The notes under the pieces: generated by a model
Database searches by the model: none
What the model was told of the DNA's origin: nothing
What the model saw: the letters and a program-made list of their open reading frames with translations, nothing else
Part shown: positions 9,609 to 18,399 of the stretch, piece by piece
Position numbering within the stretch: the stretch's first letter is position 1
Layout: the number at the start of each line of letters is the position of its first letter
Translations under genes and position numbers: made by a program
Source: Rhodococcus sp. HNM0563
GTDB taxonomy: Bacteria; Actinomycetota; Actinomycetes; Mycobacteriales; Mycobacteriaceae
Length of the DNA stretch: 64,000 bases
NCBI RefSeq assembly: GCF_012726195.1
Contig: NZ_JAASAF010000003.1
Span: 186,001 to 250,000 of the forward strand
Reading direction: 5' to 3'

Positions 9609-9642
9609 CCCTCGATCTTGACACGCCGCACCGACATCCGGA

Positions 9643-10560
9643 TCAGCCGGTGATGGTGAGCATCGGTGGACGGTCCTCGAGGCTCACGTGCGTCTCGACC
9701 GGGCTGAACGAGTCGCCGTCGACGAGGAACTGGGTCAGGGGCGCACCCGAATCCGCGATTCCGCAGCGACCCAACATCGTCCCGACGATCTGCCTGCTCA
9801 TCGCGCCGAGCTCGGACAGGGGCCGGTTCCGGTGCTTGCGCACGCCGAGGTTGACCTGGGCAATCGCATCGAGACCGCGCTGGTCGTACGTATCGAGCAG
9901 CAGTCCGATCTCGACGCCGTAACCCGGTGCGAACGGCACCGACTGCAACAGCTCGCGGGTACCCGCGTATTCGCCGCCGAGAGGTTGGAGGACACACGTC
10001 AGTTCCGGCCGCAGAGCCGCGAGCAGCGGTCGGGCGACCAGTTCGGTGACTCGGCCACCTCCGGAGGCGTCCTCGGCGCCACTGACCCGTAGGGGCCTCC
10101 GGTAGAAGCCCTTGACGAGGTGGATTCCGTCTCCGAGCAGTAGCGGGCCGAGGAGCTTCGGCACGAACGCCGGATCCGGGTTGATGAGATCGGAATCGAC
10201 GAACGCGATCAGGTCGCCGGACGTCGCCGCGATCGACCGCCACAGGACCTCGCCCTTGCCCGGGACCGGTGGCACACCGGGCACCGCTTCCTCGCGGGAG
10301 ATCGTGCGTGCACCGGCGGCACGCGCGCGGGCCACGGTGTCGTCCGTGGAACCCGAGTCGAGCACCACCAGCTCGTCGACGAGACCACCCAGGAGGGGGT
10401 GGATCGAGTCGACGACCCTTCCGACGGTTTCCTCCTCGTCGAGAGCGGGCAACACCACGGTCACCGTGCGCCCTGCCTTCGCGCGCTCGAGTTCGGCGAC
10501 CGTCCACGTGGGACGGTCCCAACTGTTCGCTTCGCTCCAGGTGCGGGTGGGAGCGCTCAT
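9643..10560 (-). CDS. gpgS: Glucosyl-3-phosphoglycerate synthase
   Basis: GpgS (305 aa) transfers glucose from UDP-glucose to 3-phosphoglycerate, starting the methylglucose lipopolysaccharide pathway. It is a GT-A fold enzyme: TVVLPALDEEETVGRVVDS at the nucleotide site, VVLDSGSTDDT, and the metal-binding FVDSDLINPDP. GKGEVLWRS and the LQPLGGEYAGTRELL acceptor region fit the family. I place the start at ATG 10560, which overlaps the folP2 stop (ATGA); the open frame runs 75 codons further up but inside folP2. Length agrees with mycobacterial GpgS. Confidence 0.94.
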   Translation of the reverse strand: MSAPTRTWSEANSWDRPTWTVAELERAKAGRTVTVVLPALDEEETVGRVVDSIHPLLGGLVDELVVLDSGSTDDTVARARAAGARTISREEAVPGVPPVPGKGEVLWRSIAATSGDLIAFVDSDLINPDPAFVPKLLGPLLLGDGIHLVKGFYRRPLRVSGAEDASGGGRVTELVARPLLAALRPELTCVLQPLGGEYAGTRELLQSVPFAPGYGVEIGLLLDTYDQRGLDAIAQVNLGVRKHRNRPLSELGAMSRQIVGTMLGRCGIADSGAPLTQFLVDGDSFSPVETHVSLEDRPPMLTITG

Positions 10561-11510
10561 GCCAAGCCCCTGACCGTGCGGGCGGGCAGGCGGGTGCCGA
10601 CGATCGCGGCGGTCATGTCGACCACGCGGCGGGTCGCTGCGACCTCGTGCACCCGGAACACCCTCGCTCCCGCTGCCGCGGACAATGCTGTCGCTGCCAA
10701 TGTGCCCTCCAACCGCTCGGCGAGTTCGACTCCCAGAGTCTCGCCTACGAAGTCCTTGTTGCTGAGCGCCATGAGCACAGGCCACCCGCTATTTACGAGA
10801 ACGTCCACGTGCCGCAACAATTCGAGCCCGTGATAGGTGTTCTTCCCGAAATCATGGGTGGGATCAATGAGGATCGAGTCGGACGCGACGCCTCGCCGCG
10901 CAGCGTCCTCGGCAGCGCCGACGACCTCGGCCGCGACCTCGGCAACGATGTCGGCGTACCGCACCCGGTGAGGACGGGTCCGAGGGACCGCGCCGCCGGT
11001 GTGGGAGCACACGATGCCCACGCCGAGCGCTGCCGCGACGTCGACGAGTTCGGGGTCGGCGCCCGCCCACGTGTCGTTGATCAGATCGGCGCCTTCGGCG
11101 ACCGCGCGCCGCGCGACCTCGCTGCGCCACGTATCGACGCTGATGAGCACGTCGGGGTATCGCTCACGGATCGCTGCCACGAACGGTACGACCCGCCTGA
11201 TCTCCTCAGCAGTGTCGACGAGGTCGCCCGGTCCCGCCTTGACACCGCCGATGTCCACGAGATCGGCTCCCTCGGCGACGGCGCGGTCGACTGCGGCGAG
11301 GGCTGCGTCGTCCGTGAACGTCGCGCCCCGGTCGTAGAAGGAGTCCGGAGTGCGGTTGACGATCGCCATCACGAGGGCCCGGTCGGTCGCGACCGGCCTG
11401 CCGCACAGCGTCGGAGACGGTCGTCCGCCCACCATCAGGGATGCGTGCCCGGGTGGGCGCACGTCGCGATGTGCGGGCAGCTCGGGAACCTCTGCGGCGG
11501 AACCGGTCAT
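10557..11510 (-). CDS. folP2: Dihydropteroate synthase homolog FolP2
   Basis: This 317 aa protein is a dihydropteroate synthase-fold TIM barrel. Visible are MAIVNRTPDSFYDRG, the ADLVDIGGVK pterin-site element, ISVDTWRSEVA, LINDTWAG and IDPTHDFGKNTYHGLELLRH. The DIGG where canonical DHPS has DIGGESTRPG, and the VKAGPGD that follows, are typical of the second actinobacterial paralog, which is reported to lack normal DHPS activity in mycobacteria; its link to gpgS suggests another role. Two ATGs compete: 11519 and 11510; the latter has AGGA eight bases upstream. It is coupled to gpgS by an ATGA overlap. Confidence 0.9.
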   Translation of the reverse strand: MTGSAAEVPELPAHRDVRPPGHASLMVGGRPSPTLCGRPVATDRALVMAIVNRTPDSFYDRGATFTDDAALAAVDRAVAEGADLVDIGGVKAGPGDLVDTAEEIRRVVPFVAAIRERYPDVLISVDTWRSEVARRAVAEGADLINDTWAGADPELVDVAAALGVGIVCSHTGGAVPRTRPHRVRYADIVAEVAAEVVGAAEDAARRGVASDSILIDPTHDFGKNTYHGLELLRHVDVLVNSGWPVLMALSNKDFVGETLGVELAERLEGTLAATALSAAAGARVFRVHEVAATRRVVDMTAAIVGTRLPARTVRGLA

Positions 11511-11529
11511 GGCTCCCATCCTGACATGA

Positions 11530-13317
11530 TCAGCGTCGAGGGATTTCACCCCGAGTGACTGCCTCGACGTATCCGTCGTAGTGGGGGCGATATCCGTCGG
11601 AGCGGTCTGCGAGTACGAACACCGCGTCGGACCCGGTGTCGGTGTAGCCCTGCTTGCGCAGATCCACCTTGCGACTCTTGAAGGTCGTCGTGTGTTCGAG
11701 CTCGTCGACGATCCGCACGAACAGCGGCACCGCATAGTCCGGGAGCGCGTGGTGCAGGGCCGCGGAGAGCGCCGCGCCGTCGAATCCCGAGTCCGGATTC
11801 AGCGTGACCGCGACCATGCCCGCGCGGCCTTCTACGCCGGGCACCTCGACCCCGTAGGCGACGGCTTCGGCGATCGACTCGTGCGACGATACCGCCCCTT
11901 CGACCTGGGTGGTTGCGACGTTCTCGCCTTTCCACCGGAAGGTGTCGCCGAGTCGGTCGACGAACGCGACGTGCATGAAACCCTGTTTGCGGACGAGGTC
12001 GCCGGTGTCGAACCAGACGTCGCCGTTGTCGAACCCGTCGCGGACGAGTTTGGCTTCGGTTGCCTCTGGATCGGTGTAGCCGTCGAAGGGAGCGCGGGAC
12101 GTGACCTTCGCGAGGAGCAGTCCGACCTCACCTTGCCGGACGCTCTTCAGACGCCCGTCGGCACCGCGTCGCGCTTTGCCCGTATCGGGGTCGTATTCCA
12201 CCACCGCGTGCGGGAGCGGGCAGATTCCCGCAGTGCGGGTCTGGTTGAGCGCGTTGATGAATGCGATGTTGCATTCGCTTGCGCCGTAGAACTCTGCGAC
12301 ACGGTCGATTCCGAAGCGGTCGGTGAACTCGGTCCAGATCTCGGGTCGCAGGCCGTTGCCCACGATCAGCCGGATGCCGTTGTCGCGGTCGTCGGGACGC
12401 GCCGGCTGGTTGAGCAGGTAGCGGCAGATCTCACCGATGTAGATGAACGCGGTGGCTCCGTTGCGTCGGGCATCCGCCCAGAATCCTGACGCCGAGAACT
12501 TGCGGCCCAGCGCGAGGGTCGCTCCGGAACCGAGCACCGACGAGAGCGCGACTGTCAGTGCGTTGTTGTGGTAGAGCGGCAGGCAGCAGTACAGGGTGTC
12601 GTCGCGGCGCAATCGGACACCCAGTCCGCCGAGCCCCGACATCGATTTGAGCCAGCGGAAGTGCGACATCTTGCTGGCTTTGGGTAGACCTGTCGTCCCC
12701 GAGGTGAAGATGTAGTACGCGGTCTCGGAGGCCTGTAGACGTTCGGTGACGGCGGGGTTCGCGGAATCGGCCTCGGCGGCGAGTGAGTCGAGCTCGTCGA
12801 CGCGCAGCACCGCCTCCGCCTGCGGTGGTCCGTCGAGGGACTCGATCGCGTCCTCGCATTCCTCGCCGATCACGAGGACCCGGCTGTCGAGTAGGCCGAG
12901 GCTGTGGGCCAGGACCTCGCCGCGCTGATGATTGTTGAGCATGCCTGCTGCGGCACCGAGCTTGACCGCTGCGAGCGTGATGAGAAGCGCTTCGGGCCTG
13001 TTCGTCATGAGGATGCCGACGACGTCGCCGACCCGCACGCCCCGCGCCGTCAGCACAGCCGCGTACCGGTTGACCTGTGCGTTCGCATCGCCGTAGCTCA
13101 GTGTGTCGCCGTCGAAACGCAGGAACGGACGGTCGGGCCGACGCTCGGCAAGTTTCTGGAAGACCGAACCGATCGTCTCGCGGGCTGTCGGAGTGCGGGT
13201 CATTCCGAGCGCTCCGCGCAGCAGGCTCGGTGCATCCGGCAGCATGGTCGGCAGTTGGGCAAGCAGGCCTAGCGGGGAGATGGTCGAATCACGCTCGGTG
13301 GACACGGACTTGGTCAA
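11530..13317 (-). CDS. fadD6: Long-chain acyl-CoA synthetase FadD6
   Basis: This 595 aa enzyme adenylates fatty acids and forms acyl-CoA. The AMP-binding P-loop is YYIFTSGTTGLPKASKMSH near residue 205, followed by LPLYHNN, the EFYGASECN motif, and the C-terminal WFDTGDLVRKQGFMHVAFVDR with DTFRWKGENVAT. It is of the very-long-chain/FATP-like type. Start is TTG at 13317 with GAGGAA eight bases upstream; GTG four codons in is the alternative. It sits 19 bases before folP2, in the same order as fadD6-folP2-gpgS in M. tuberculosis. Confidence 0.93.
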   Translation of the reverse strand: MTKSVSTERDSTISPLGLLAQLPTMLPDAPSLLRGALGMTRTPTARETIGSVFQKLAERRPDRPFLRFDGDTLSYGDANAQVNRYAAVLTARGVRVGDVVGILMTNRPEALLITLAAVKLGAAAGMLNNHQRGEVLAHSLGLLDSRVLVIGEECEDAIESLDGPPQAEAVLRVDELDSLAAEADSANPAVTERLQASETAYYIFTSGTTGLPKASKMSHFRWLKSMSGLGGLGVRLRRDDTLYCCLPLYHNNALTVALSSVLGSGATLALGRKFSASGFWADARRNGATAFIYIGEICRYLLNQPARPDDRDNGIRLIVGNGLRPEIWTEFTDRFGIDRVAEFYGASECNIAFINALNQTRTAGICPLPHAVVEYDPDTGKARRGADGRLKSVRQGEVGLLLAKVTSRAPFDGYTDPEATEAKLVRDGFDNGDVWFDTGDLVRKQGFMHVAFVDRLGDTFRWKGENVATTQVEGAVSSHESIAEAVAYGVEVPGVEGRAGMVAVTLNPDSGFDGAALSAALHHALPDYAVPLFVRIVDELEHTTTFKSRKVDLRKQGYTDTGSDAVFVLADRSDGYRPHYDGYVEAVTRGEIPRR

Positions 13318-13421
13318 CTTCGTTCCTCACGGCGGTCGGCTGGGCAGCAGGCTCGGAAGAAGTCGCAGCTCCCCCGAACTTACCGAAGAGTAGATAATCG
13401 ATCGGCCGAACGAAACCCCCT

Positions 13422-13982
13422 CTACATCCGAGCGGCCGCGCCACACCGGTCGAGCGCATCCTCGATATCGTCGGTGACCTGCAGGGAATCGAGCGCCCGC
13501 CGAGCCACGAACCCGGTGTCGACCATCGACTCCAGCCACGTGAGCAATCCGGTGTAGTGCCCGACCGGATCGAGCAGCACCATGGGTTTATCGTGCATCC
13601 CCAAGTATCCCGCGGTCCAGGTTTCGAAGAGCTCCTCGAGGGTGCCGATACCACCGGGCAGGGTGATGAACGCGTCGGCGCGGTTCTCCATGATCTCCTT
13701 GCGCTGGCGCATCGTATCGGTGACTACGAGTTCGTCCGCGTCGACGTCGGCGACCTCACGGTGCACGAGCGCCTTCGGGATGACTCCGAGCGTGTGCCCG
13801 CCCGCAGCGCGCACGGCGTCGGCGATCGCACCCATCATCGACACGTTGCCCCCGCCGGAAACCAGCCTCCATCCGCGACGTCCCAGCGCCGTGCCGACCG
13901 CGGTCGCGAAACCGAGGTACGACTCGTGCACCGGACCGGACGCGCAGTAGACGCACACCGCCAGACCGGACTCGCTCACCAC
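13422..13982 (-). CDS. LOG family protein (cytokinin riboside 5'-monophosphate phosphoribohydrolase type)
   Basis: This 186 aa Rossmann-fold protein is a LOG-family enzyme that hydrolyses nucleoside monophosphates to free base. The nucleotide site shows VCVYCASG, LVSGGGNVSMMGAIADA and the signature PGGIGTLEE near residue 109. Two adjacent GTG codons open the frame; the second (13979) lies 7 bases from a GGAGGAGG and is a better fit than 13982. The start overlaps the end of the next LOG gene. The M. tuberculosis counterpart Rv1205 makes cytokinins and is a proteasome substrate (recalled). Confidence 0.9.
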   Translation of the reverse strand: MVSESGLAVCVYCASGPVHESYLGFATAVGTALGRRGWRLVSGGGNVSMMGAIADAVRAAGGHTLGVIPKALVHREVADVDADELVVTDTMRQRKEIMENRADAFITLPGGIGTLEELFETWTAGYLGMHDKPMVLLDPVGHYTGLLTWLESMVDTGFVARRALDSLQVTDDIEDALDRCGAAARM

Positions 13983-14797
13983 GAGGCCTCCTCCCCGTAG
14001 AGCTCGTGCTCGTCCTCACCGCGGTGCGCGGCGACGATGATCTGCACCGCCTCCTCGATGCTGTCGGTCACCGAGATCAGGTCGAGGTCCTCGGCCGAGA
14101 TCTTGCCCTCGCGCAGCATCGTCGAGCGGATCCACTCGAGCAGCCCCGACCAGTACTCGGTGCCGAACAACACGATCGGGAACTGGGTGATCTTGTGGGT
14201 CTGAACCAGCGTGACCGCTTCGAACAGTTCGTCGAGCGTTCCGAATCCGCCGGGCAGGCAGACGAACGCCTGTGAGTACTTCACGAACATCGTCTTGCGC
14301 GCGAAGAAGTACCGGAAGTTCAGGCCCAGATCCACCCAATCATTGAGTGACTGCTCGAATGGCAATTCGATACCCAGCCCGATGGAGAATCCGCCCGACT
14401 CGCTCGCGCCGCGGTTCGCGGCTTCCATCGCACCGGGGCCACCACCGGTGATCACGGCGTATCCGGCTTCGACGAGTGCAGCGCCGAGACGGCGACCGAC
14501 CTCGTAGTCCGCGTGGTCCGTCGGCGTCCGCGCCGACCCGAACACCGCGACAGCGCGTGGCACCTCGGCGAGTGCACCGAACCCCTCGACGAACTCACTC
14601 TGGATTCGCAGCACCCGCCACGGGTCGGTATGCACCCAGTCGGCAGGCCCTCGCCGGTCGAGCAGACGCTGATCCATCATGGTGGACTCGAACGCACGCT
14701 CGCCGCGCAACTGCACGGGTCCGCGATGCACGACCTCGTCGCGGTCGCGTCGACTGTTCGAGTTCGCGGGGGGTTCGTCGCCTGGCATGCCGGTCAC
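13976..14797 (-). CDS. LOG family protein, long form (TIGR00730-like)
   Basis: This 273 aa protein is a second LOG/lysine-decarboxylase-like Rossmann protein. The core has VAVFGSARTPTDHADYEVG, VITGGGPGAMEAANRGA and the PGGFGTLDELFE signature near residue 185; about 70 residues precede the core and are charged. It begins one base after the dapE stop and overlaps the following LOG gene by 7 bases, so dapE and both LOG genes form one transcription unit. Start is GTG 14797; ATG three codons in is the alternative. Substrate unknown; the two LOG paralogs side by side share only the core signatures. Confidence 0.88.
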   Translation of the reverse strand: MTGMPGDEPPANSNSRRDRDEVVHRGPVQLRGERAFESTMMDQRLLDRRGPADWVHTDPWRVLRIQSEFVEGFGALAEVPRAVAVFGSARTPTDHADYEVGRRLGAALVEAGYAVITGGGPGAMEAANRGASESGGFSIGLGIELPFEQSLNDWVDLGLNFRYFFARKTMFVKYSQAFVCLPGGFGTLDELFEAVTLVQTHKITQFPIVLFGTEYWSGLLEWIRSTMLREGKISAEDLDLISVTDSIEEAVQIIVAAHRGEDEHELYGEEASW

Positions 14798-14798
14798 G

Positions 14799-15875
14799 TT
14801 ATCGGGTGAGGTACCCGCGGAGCACTGTGGTCACCTCGGTGATGTGACGCACGTCTACATTCTCGTCCCGCTTGTGCGCGAGGTTCGGGTCGCCCGGGCC
14901 GTAGTTGACGGCGGGGATCCCCAAGGCCGCGAATCTCGAGACATCGGTCCATCCGTATTTCGCGCGGAAGCGCCCGTCGGCCGCCGCGACCAGTGCTGCC
15001 GCTGCGGGATTCGCCAGCCCGGGCAAGGCGCCGGGCGACATGTCGGTCAGCTCCATCTCGATGTCGAGGCCGGCGAAAACCTCCTTCACGTGTGCGAGGG
15101 CGGTGTCGGGGCTGCGGTCCGGGGCGAATCGGAAGTTGACGTCGACCTCCGCAGTGTCGGGCACGACATTGCCTGCCACTCCCCCGCCGAGGCGCACGGC
15201 GGACAGCCCCTCGCGGTACACACAGCCGTCGATGTCGACCGATCGCGCTTCGTACCGCGACAGCCGTTCGAGTACGGGCGCGAGCTTGTGGATCGCATTG
15301 TCGCCGAGCCACGACCTGGCCGAATGTGCTCGCACACCATCCGTGGTGATCCTCACCCGCAGCGTCCCCTGACAGCCCGCTTCGATCAGCCCGCCGGTGG
15401 GCTCGCCGAGGATCGCCACGTCGGCATCGAGCCACTCACGTAGATCGGACTCGATTCTGCCGAGTCCGTTGAAGGAGGCGGCGATCTCCTCACAGTCGTA
15501 GAACACGAGTGTCAGGTCGTGCGCGGGTTCGGCGACCGTCGCAGCGAGATGCAGGAAGACCGCGTCGCCCGACTTCATATCGGAGGTACCGCACCCGTAC
15601 ATCAGATTGCCCTCGCGCCGCGACGGCACGTTGTCGGCGATCGGCACCGTGTCGAGGTGACCGGCCAGCATCACCCGGCTTCCGAGACCTCGGTTCGTGC
15701 GCGCCAGAACAGCGTTGCCACTGCGAATCACCTCGAACCCCGACGTCTGTTCGCGCAGCGCCTTCTCTACGGCGTCGGCAATGACCGATTCGTCCTGCGA
15801 CACGCTGGGAATGTCCACCAGGGCAGCGGTGAGGTCGATCGGATCGGCATGCAGGTCGAGGTGTGGAACGGTCAT
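14799..15875 (-). CDS. dapE: Succinyl-diaminopimelate desuccinylase
   Basis: DapE (358 aa) removes succinate from N-succinyl-LL-diaminopimelate in lysine and peptidoglycan precursor synthesis. Metal ligands are visible in [30 protein letters not shown] and the late [10 protein letters not shown]; the dimerisation domain sits between about 175 and 280. Start is set at ATG 15875; an in-frame GTG 21 bases upstream is less likely. It heads the minus-strand LOG-fadD6 run and diverges from dapD, the enzyme two steps earlier in the same pathway, with 98 bases between. Confidence 0.95.
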   Translation of the reverse strand: MTVPHLDLHADPIDLTAALVDIPSVSQDESVIADAVEKALREQTSGFEVIRSGNAVLARTNRGLGSRVMLAGHLDTVPIADNVPSRREGNLMYGCGTSDMKSGDAVFLHLAATVAEPAHDLTLVFYDCEEIAASFNGLGRIESDLREWLDADVAILGEPTGGLIEAGCQGTLRVRITTDGVRAHSARSWLGDNAIHKLAPVLERLSRYEARSVDIDGCVYREGLSAVRLGGGVAGNVVPDTAEVDVNFRFAPDRSPDTALAHVKEVFAGLDIEMELTDMSPGALPGLANPAAAALVAAADGRFRAKYGWTDVSRFAALGIPAVNYGPGDPNLAHKRDENVDVRHITEVTTVLRGYLTR

Positions 15876-15973
15876 AGCCGCACAATACGGAATCACGCTT
15901 TTTCACAGGTTCGGCATCGGTTTTTCACAGGGCCTACACAGGAGCACGCGCGCCTCGCGTACGCTTCTCGACC

Positions 15974-16927
15974 GTGAGTGCACACGGAGCATCAGCAGTA
16001 GGCATCGCGAACATCGCGTCGGACGGCACCGTCCTCGACACCTGGTTCCCGGCTCCCACGCTGGGCGAACATACCGAAACCGGGACGACGCAGCTCGAAG
16101 GCAAGGACATCCCGTCCGACCTCGCGCTGCTCGCAGGGACCGACGAGGCGCGCGACGTCAACCAGGTCGCGGTCCGCACCACCATCGCCGACCTGTCGCA
16201 GGCACCCGCCGACGCACACGACGCCTACCTGCGTCTGCACCTGCTTTCCCATCGTCTCGTCCAACCGCACGGCATCAACCTCGACGGTCTGTTCGGCCTG
16301 CTCGCCAATGTGGTGTGGACCAACTACGGTCCCTGCGCTGTCGAAGGGTTCGAACTCGTCCGTTCGCGTCTTCGCATCCGCGGACCCGTCACCGTCTACG
16401 GCGTCGACAAGTTCCCGCGCATGGTCGACTACGTCGTGCCGTCCGGTGTCCGCATCGCCGATGCCGATCGCGTCCGTCTCGGTGCGCACCTTGCCTCCGG
16501 TACCACCGTGATGCACGAGGGCTTCGTGAACTTCAACGCGGGCACCCTCGGGAACTCGATGGTCGAAGGCCGAATCTCCGCGGGCGTCGTCGTCGACGAC
16601 GGCTCCGACGTGGGTGGCGGCGCATCGATCATGGGCACCCTGTCGGGTGGCGGCAAGGAAGTCATCTCCATCGGAAAGCGCTGCCTCCTCGGAGCGAACG
16701 CCGGCGTCGGCATCTCTCTCGGTGACGACTGCGTCGTCGAGGCAGGCCTGTACGTCACCGCCGGAACCAAGGTCACCGGCCCCGACGGCACCGTCATCAA
16801 GGCCAAGGAACTCAACGGCAAGTCCAATCTCATGCTGCGCCGCAACTCGGTCAGCGGTGCTGTCGAAGTGGTTCCCAACAAGGGCACCGGCGTCGAATTG
16901 AACGCAGCCCTCCACGCCAACGACTGA
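15974..16927 (+). CDS. dapD: Tetrahydrodipicolinate N-succinyltransferase
   Basis: DapD (317 aa) succinylates tetrahydrodipicolinate in the succinylase branch of lysine synthesis. The C-terminal half is a left-handed beta-helix ([40 protein letters not shown]). This is the long actinobacterial form with its own N-terminal domain. GTG start at 15974. The amino-acid permease begins 10 bases after its stop and may be co-transcribed. dapE, dapD and dapC all lie in this window, as in mycobacteria. Confidence 0.95.
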   Translation: MSAHGASAVGIANIASDGTVLDTWFPAPTLGEHTETGTTQLEGKDIPSDLALLAGTDEARDVNQVAVRTTIADLSQAPADAHDAYLRLHLLSHRLVQPHGINLDGLFGLLANVVWTNYGPCAVEGFELVRSRLRIRGPVTVYGVDKFPRMVDYVVPSGVRIADADRVRLGAHLASGTTVMHEGFVNFNAGTLGNSMVEGRISAGVVVDDGSDVGGGASIMGTLSGGGKEVISIGKRCLLGANAGVGISLGDDCVVEAGLYVTAGTKVTGPDGTVIKAKELNGKSNLMLRRNSVSGAVEVVPNKGTGVELNAALHAND

Positions 16928-16937
16928 GTAGGGTCTC

Positions 16938-18335
16938 GTGAGCACAGCCGAGTCGCCCGCAACCGAGCCGCAGCACCTCGGAAGCGGGCTGAAAGTCCGA
17001 CATCTGACCATGATGGGGCTCGGCTCCGCGATCGGCGCCGGCCTTTTCCTCGGCTCCGGCGTCGGTATCGCCGCGGCTGGTCCCGCCGTCCTCATCTCGT
17101 ACGTCCTCGCGGGCATCATGATCATCTTCGTGATGCGCATGCTCGGCGAGATGGGCGCGGCACTTCCGGTCTCCGGTTCGTTCTCGCATTACGCCCGCAT
17201 CGGGATCGGCCGCTGGGCCGGGTTCACGATGGGATGGCTGTACTGGTTCATGCTGATCATGGTCCTCGGCGTCGAGATCACCGGCGCATCGGCCATTGTG
17301 CAGTCGTGGCTTCCCGGTGTGCCCCAATGGGTTGTGGCACTCGTGTTCGTCACCTTCTTCGCCGTGATCAACCTCGCGCGTGTCGCCAATTTCGGTGAGT
17401 TCGAGTTCTGGTTCGCCGCGTTGAAGGTCGCTGTCATCGTCGGCTTCCTCGTGCTGGGTGTGCTGTTGGTGTTCGGACTGCTGCCCGATACCGATCCCGT
17501 CGGCACCGTGCACCTGCTCGGCGACGGTGACGGATTCGCACCGAACGGCCTCGCCGGCATCGCTGCGGGCCTGCTCGCGGTCGCATTCGCGTTCGGCGGG
17601 ATCGAGATCGTCACGATCGCCGCTGCCGAATCGAAGGACCCGGAACGGTCGATCGCCACCGCCGTGCGCTCGGTAGTGTGGCGAATCAGCCTCTTCTACC
17701 TGGGTTCCATCGCGATCATGGTGCTCGTGTTGCCCTGGACCACCGCGAGCGGCGACACCTCACCGTTCGTGTCCGTCCTCGATATCGCCGGGATCCCCTA
17801 CGTTTCCGGCTTCATGGAACTGGTCGTGGTGGTCGCGCTGTTGTCGGCGTTCAACGCGAACGTGTACGGAACCTCGCGGATGGCCTACTCCCTCGCGCGC
17901 GGCGGAGACGGACCCGCGTGGCTCGGCAAGCTCTCCCACAACGGAGTACCTCGCAACGCGGTGCTGGTGTCGGTCTTCTTCGGCTTCGTCAGTGTGTTGC
18001 TGAACTGGCTGCTTCCCGATCAGATCCTCGGAATCCTGCTCAACGCCGTCGGCTCGGCGCTGATCGCGATCTGGCTCTTCATCGTGGTTGCGCACCTGCG
18101 GCTACGGCGGCGGTTCGAGCAGGAGGGCACGCTGAAGCTGAAGATGTGGGCGTTCCCCTACCTGAGCTGGTTCACGCTCGCCATGCTCGTCGCGTTCATC
18201 ATCCTGATGCTCTCCGACTCCGACGCCCGCGCGCAGCTCACCGCTACTGCCGTACTGTTCGTGATCATCAGTGTGATCGGCATCGTCTGGCGCAGGTTCC
18301 ATCCCGCAGACTCCGAGAATCTTCCCGCTTCCTGA
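16938..18335 (+). CDS. APC-superfamily amino acid permease
   Basis: This 465 aa protein has the AAT-family layout with about 12 membrane helices. The first helix carries GLGSAIGAGLFLGSG, the consensus substrate/Na-free binding break, followed by PVSGSFSHYARIGIGRWAGF; the family loop PERSIATAVRSV and FSAFN-like LLSAFNANVYGTSR are present. Related carriers take up neutral or aromatic amino acids or GABA by proton symport; the substrate cannot be assigned. GTG start ten bases after dapD, so likely co-transcribed. A strong hairpin follows. Confidence 0.88.
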   Translation: MSTAESPATEPQHLGSGLKVRHLTMMGLGSAIGAGLFLGSGVGIAAAGPAVLISYVLAGIMIIFVMRMLGEMGAALPVSGSFSHYARIGIGRWAGFTMGWLYWFMLIMVLGVEITGASAIVQSWLPGVPQWVVALVFVTFFAVINLARVANFGEFEFWFAALKVAVIVGFLVLGVLLVFGLLPDTDPVGTVHLLGDGDGFAPNGLAGIAAGLLAVAFAFGGIEIVTIAAAESKDPERSIATAVRSVVWRISLFYLGSIAIMVLVLPWTTASGDTSPFVSVLDIAGIPYVSGFMELVVVVALLSAFNANVYGTSRMAYSLARGGDGPAWLGKLSHNGVPRNAVLVSVFFGFVSVLLNWLLPDQILGILLNAVGSALIAIWLFIVVAHLRLRRRFEQEGTLKLKMWAFPYLSWFTLAMLVAFIILMLSDSDARAQLTATAVLFVIISVIGIVWRRFHPADSENLPAS

Positions 18336-18348
18336 CAGAGTGTCGGTC

Positions 18349-18375
18349 TCGGGCCCGGCCGAACGCCGGGCCCGA
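18349..18375. terminator. Bidirectional terminator hairpin
   Basis: A perfect 11-base inverted repeat, TCGGGCCCGGC (18349-18359) and GCCGGGCCCGA (18365-18375) with a 5-base loop, sits in the 64-base gap between the convergent permease and PucR genes. It is well placed to end both transcripts. Confidence 0.75.
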
Positions 18376-18399
18376 TTCCCGACTGCGCGAGGCGAGGTG

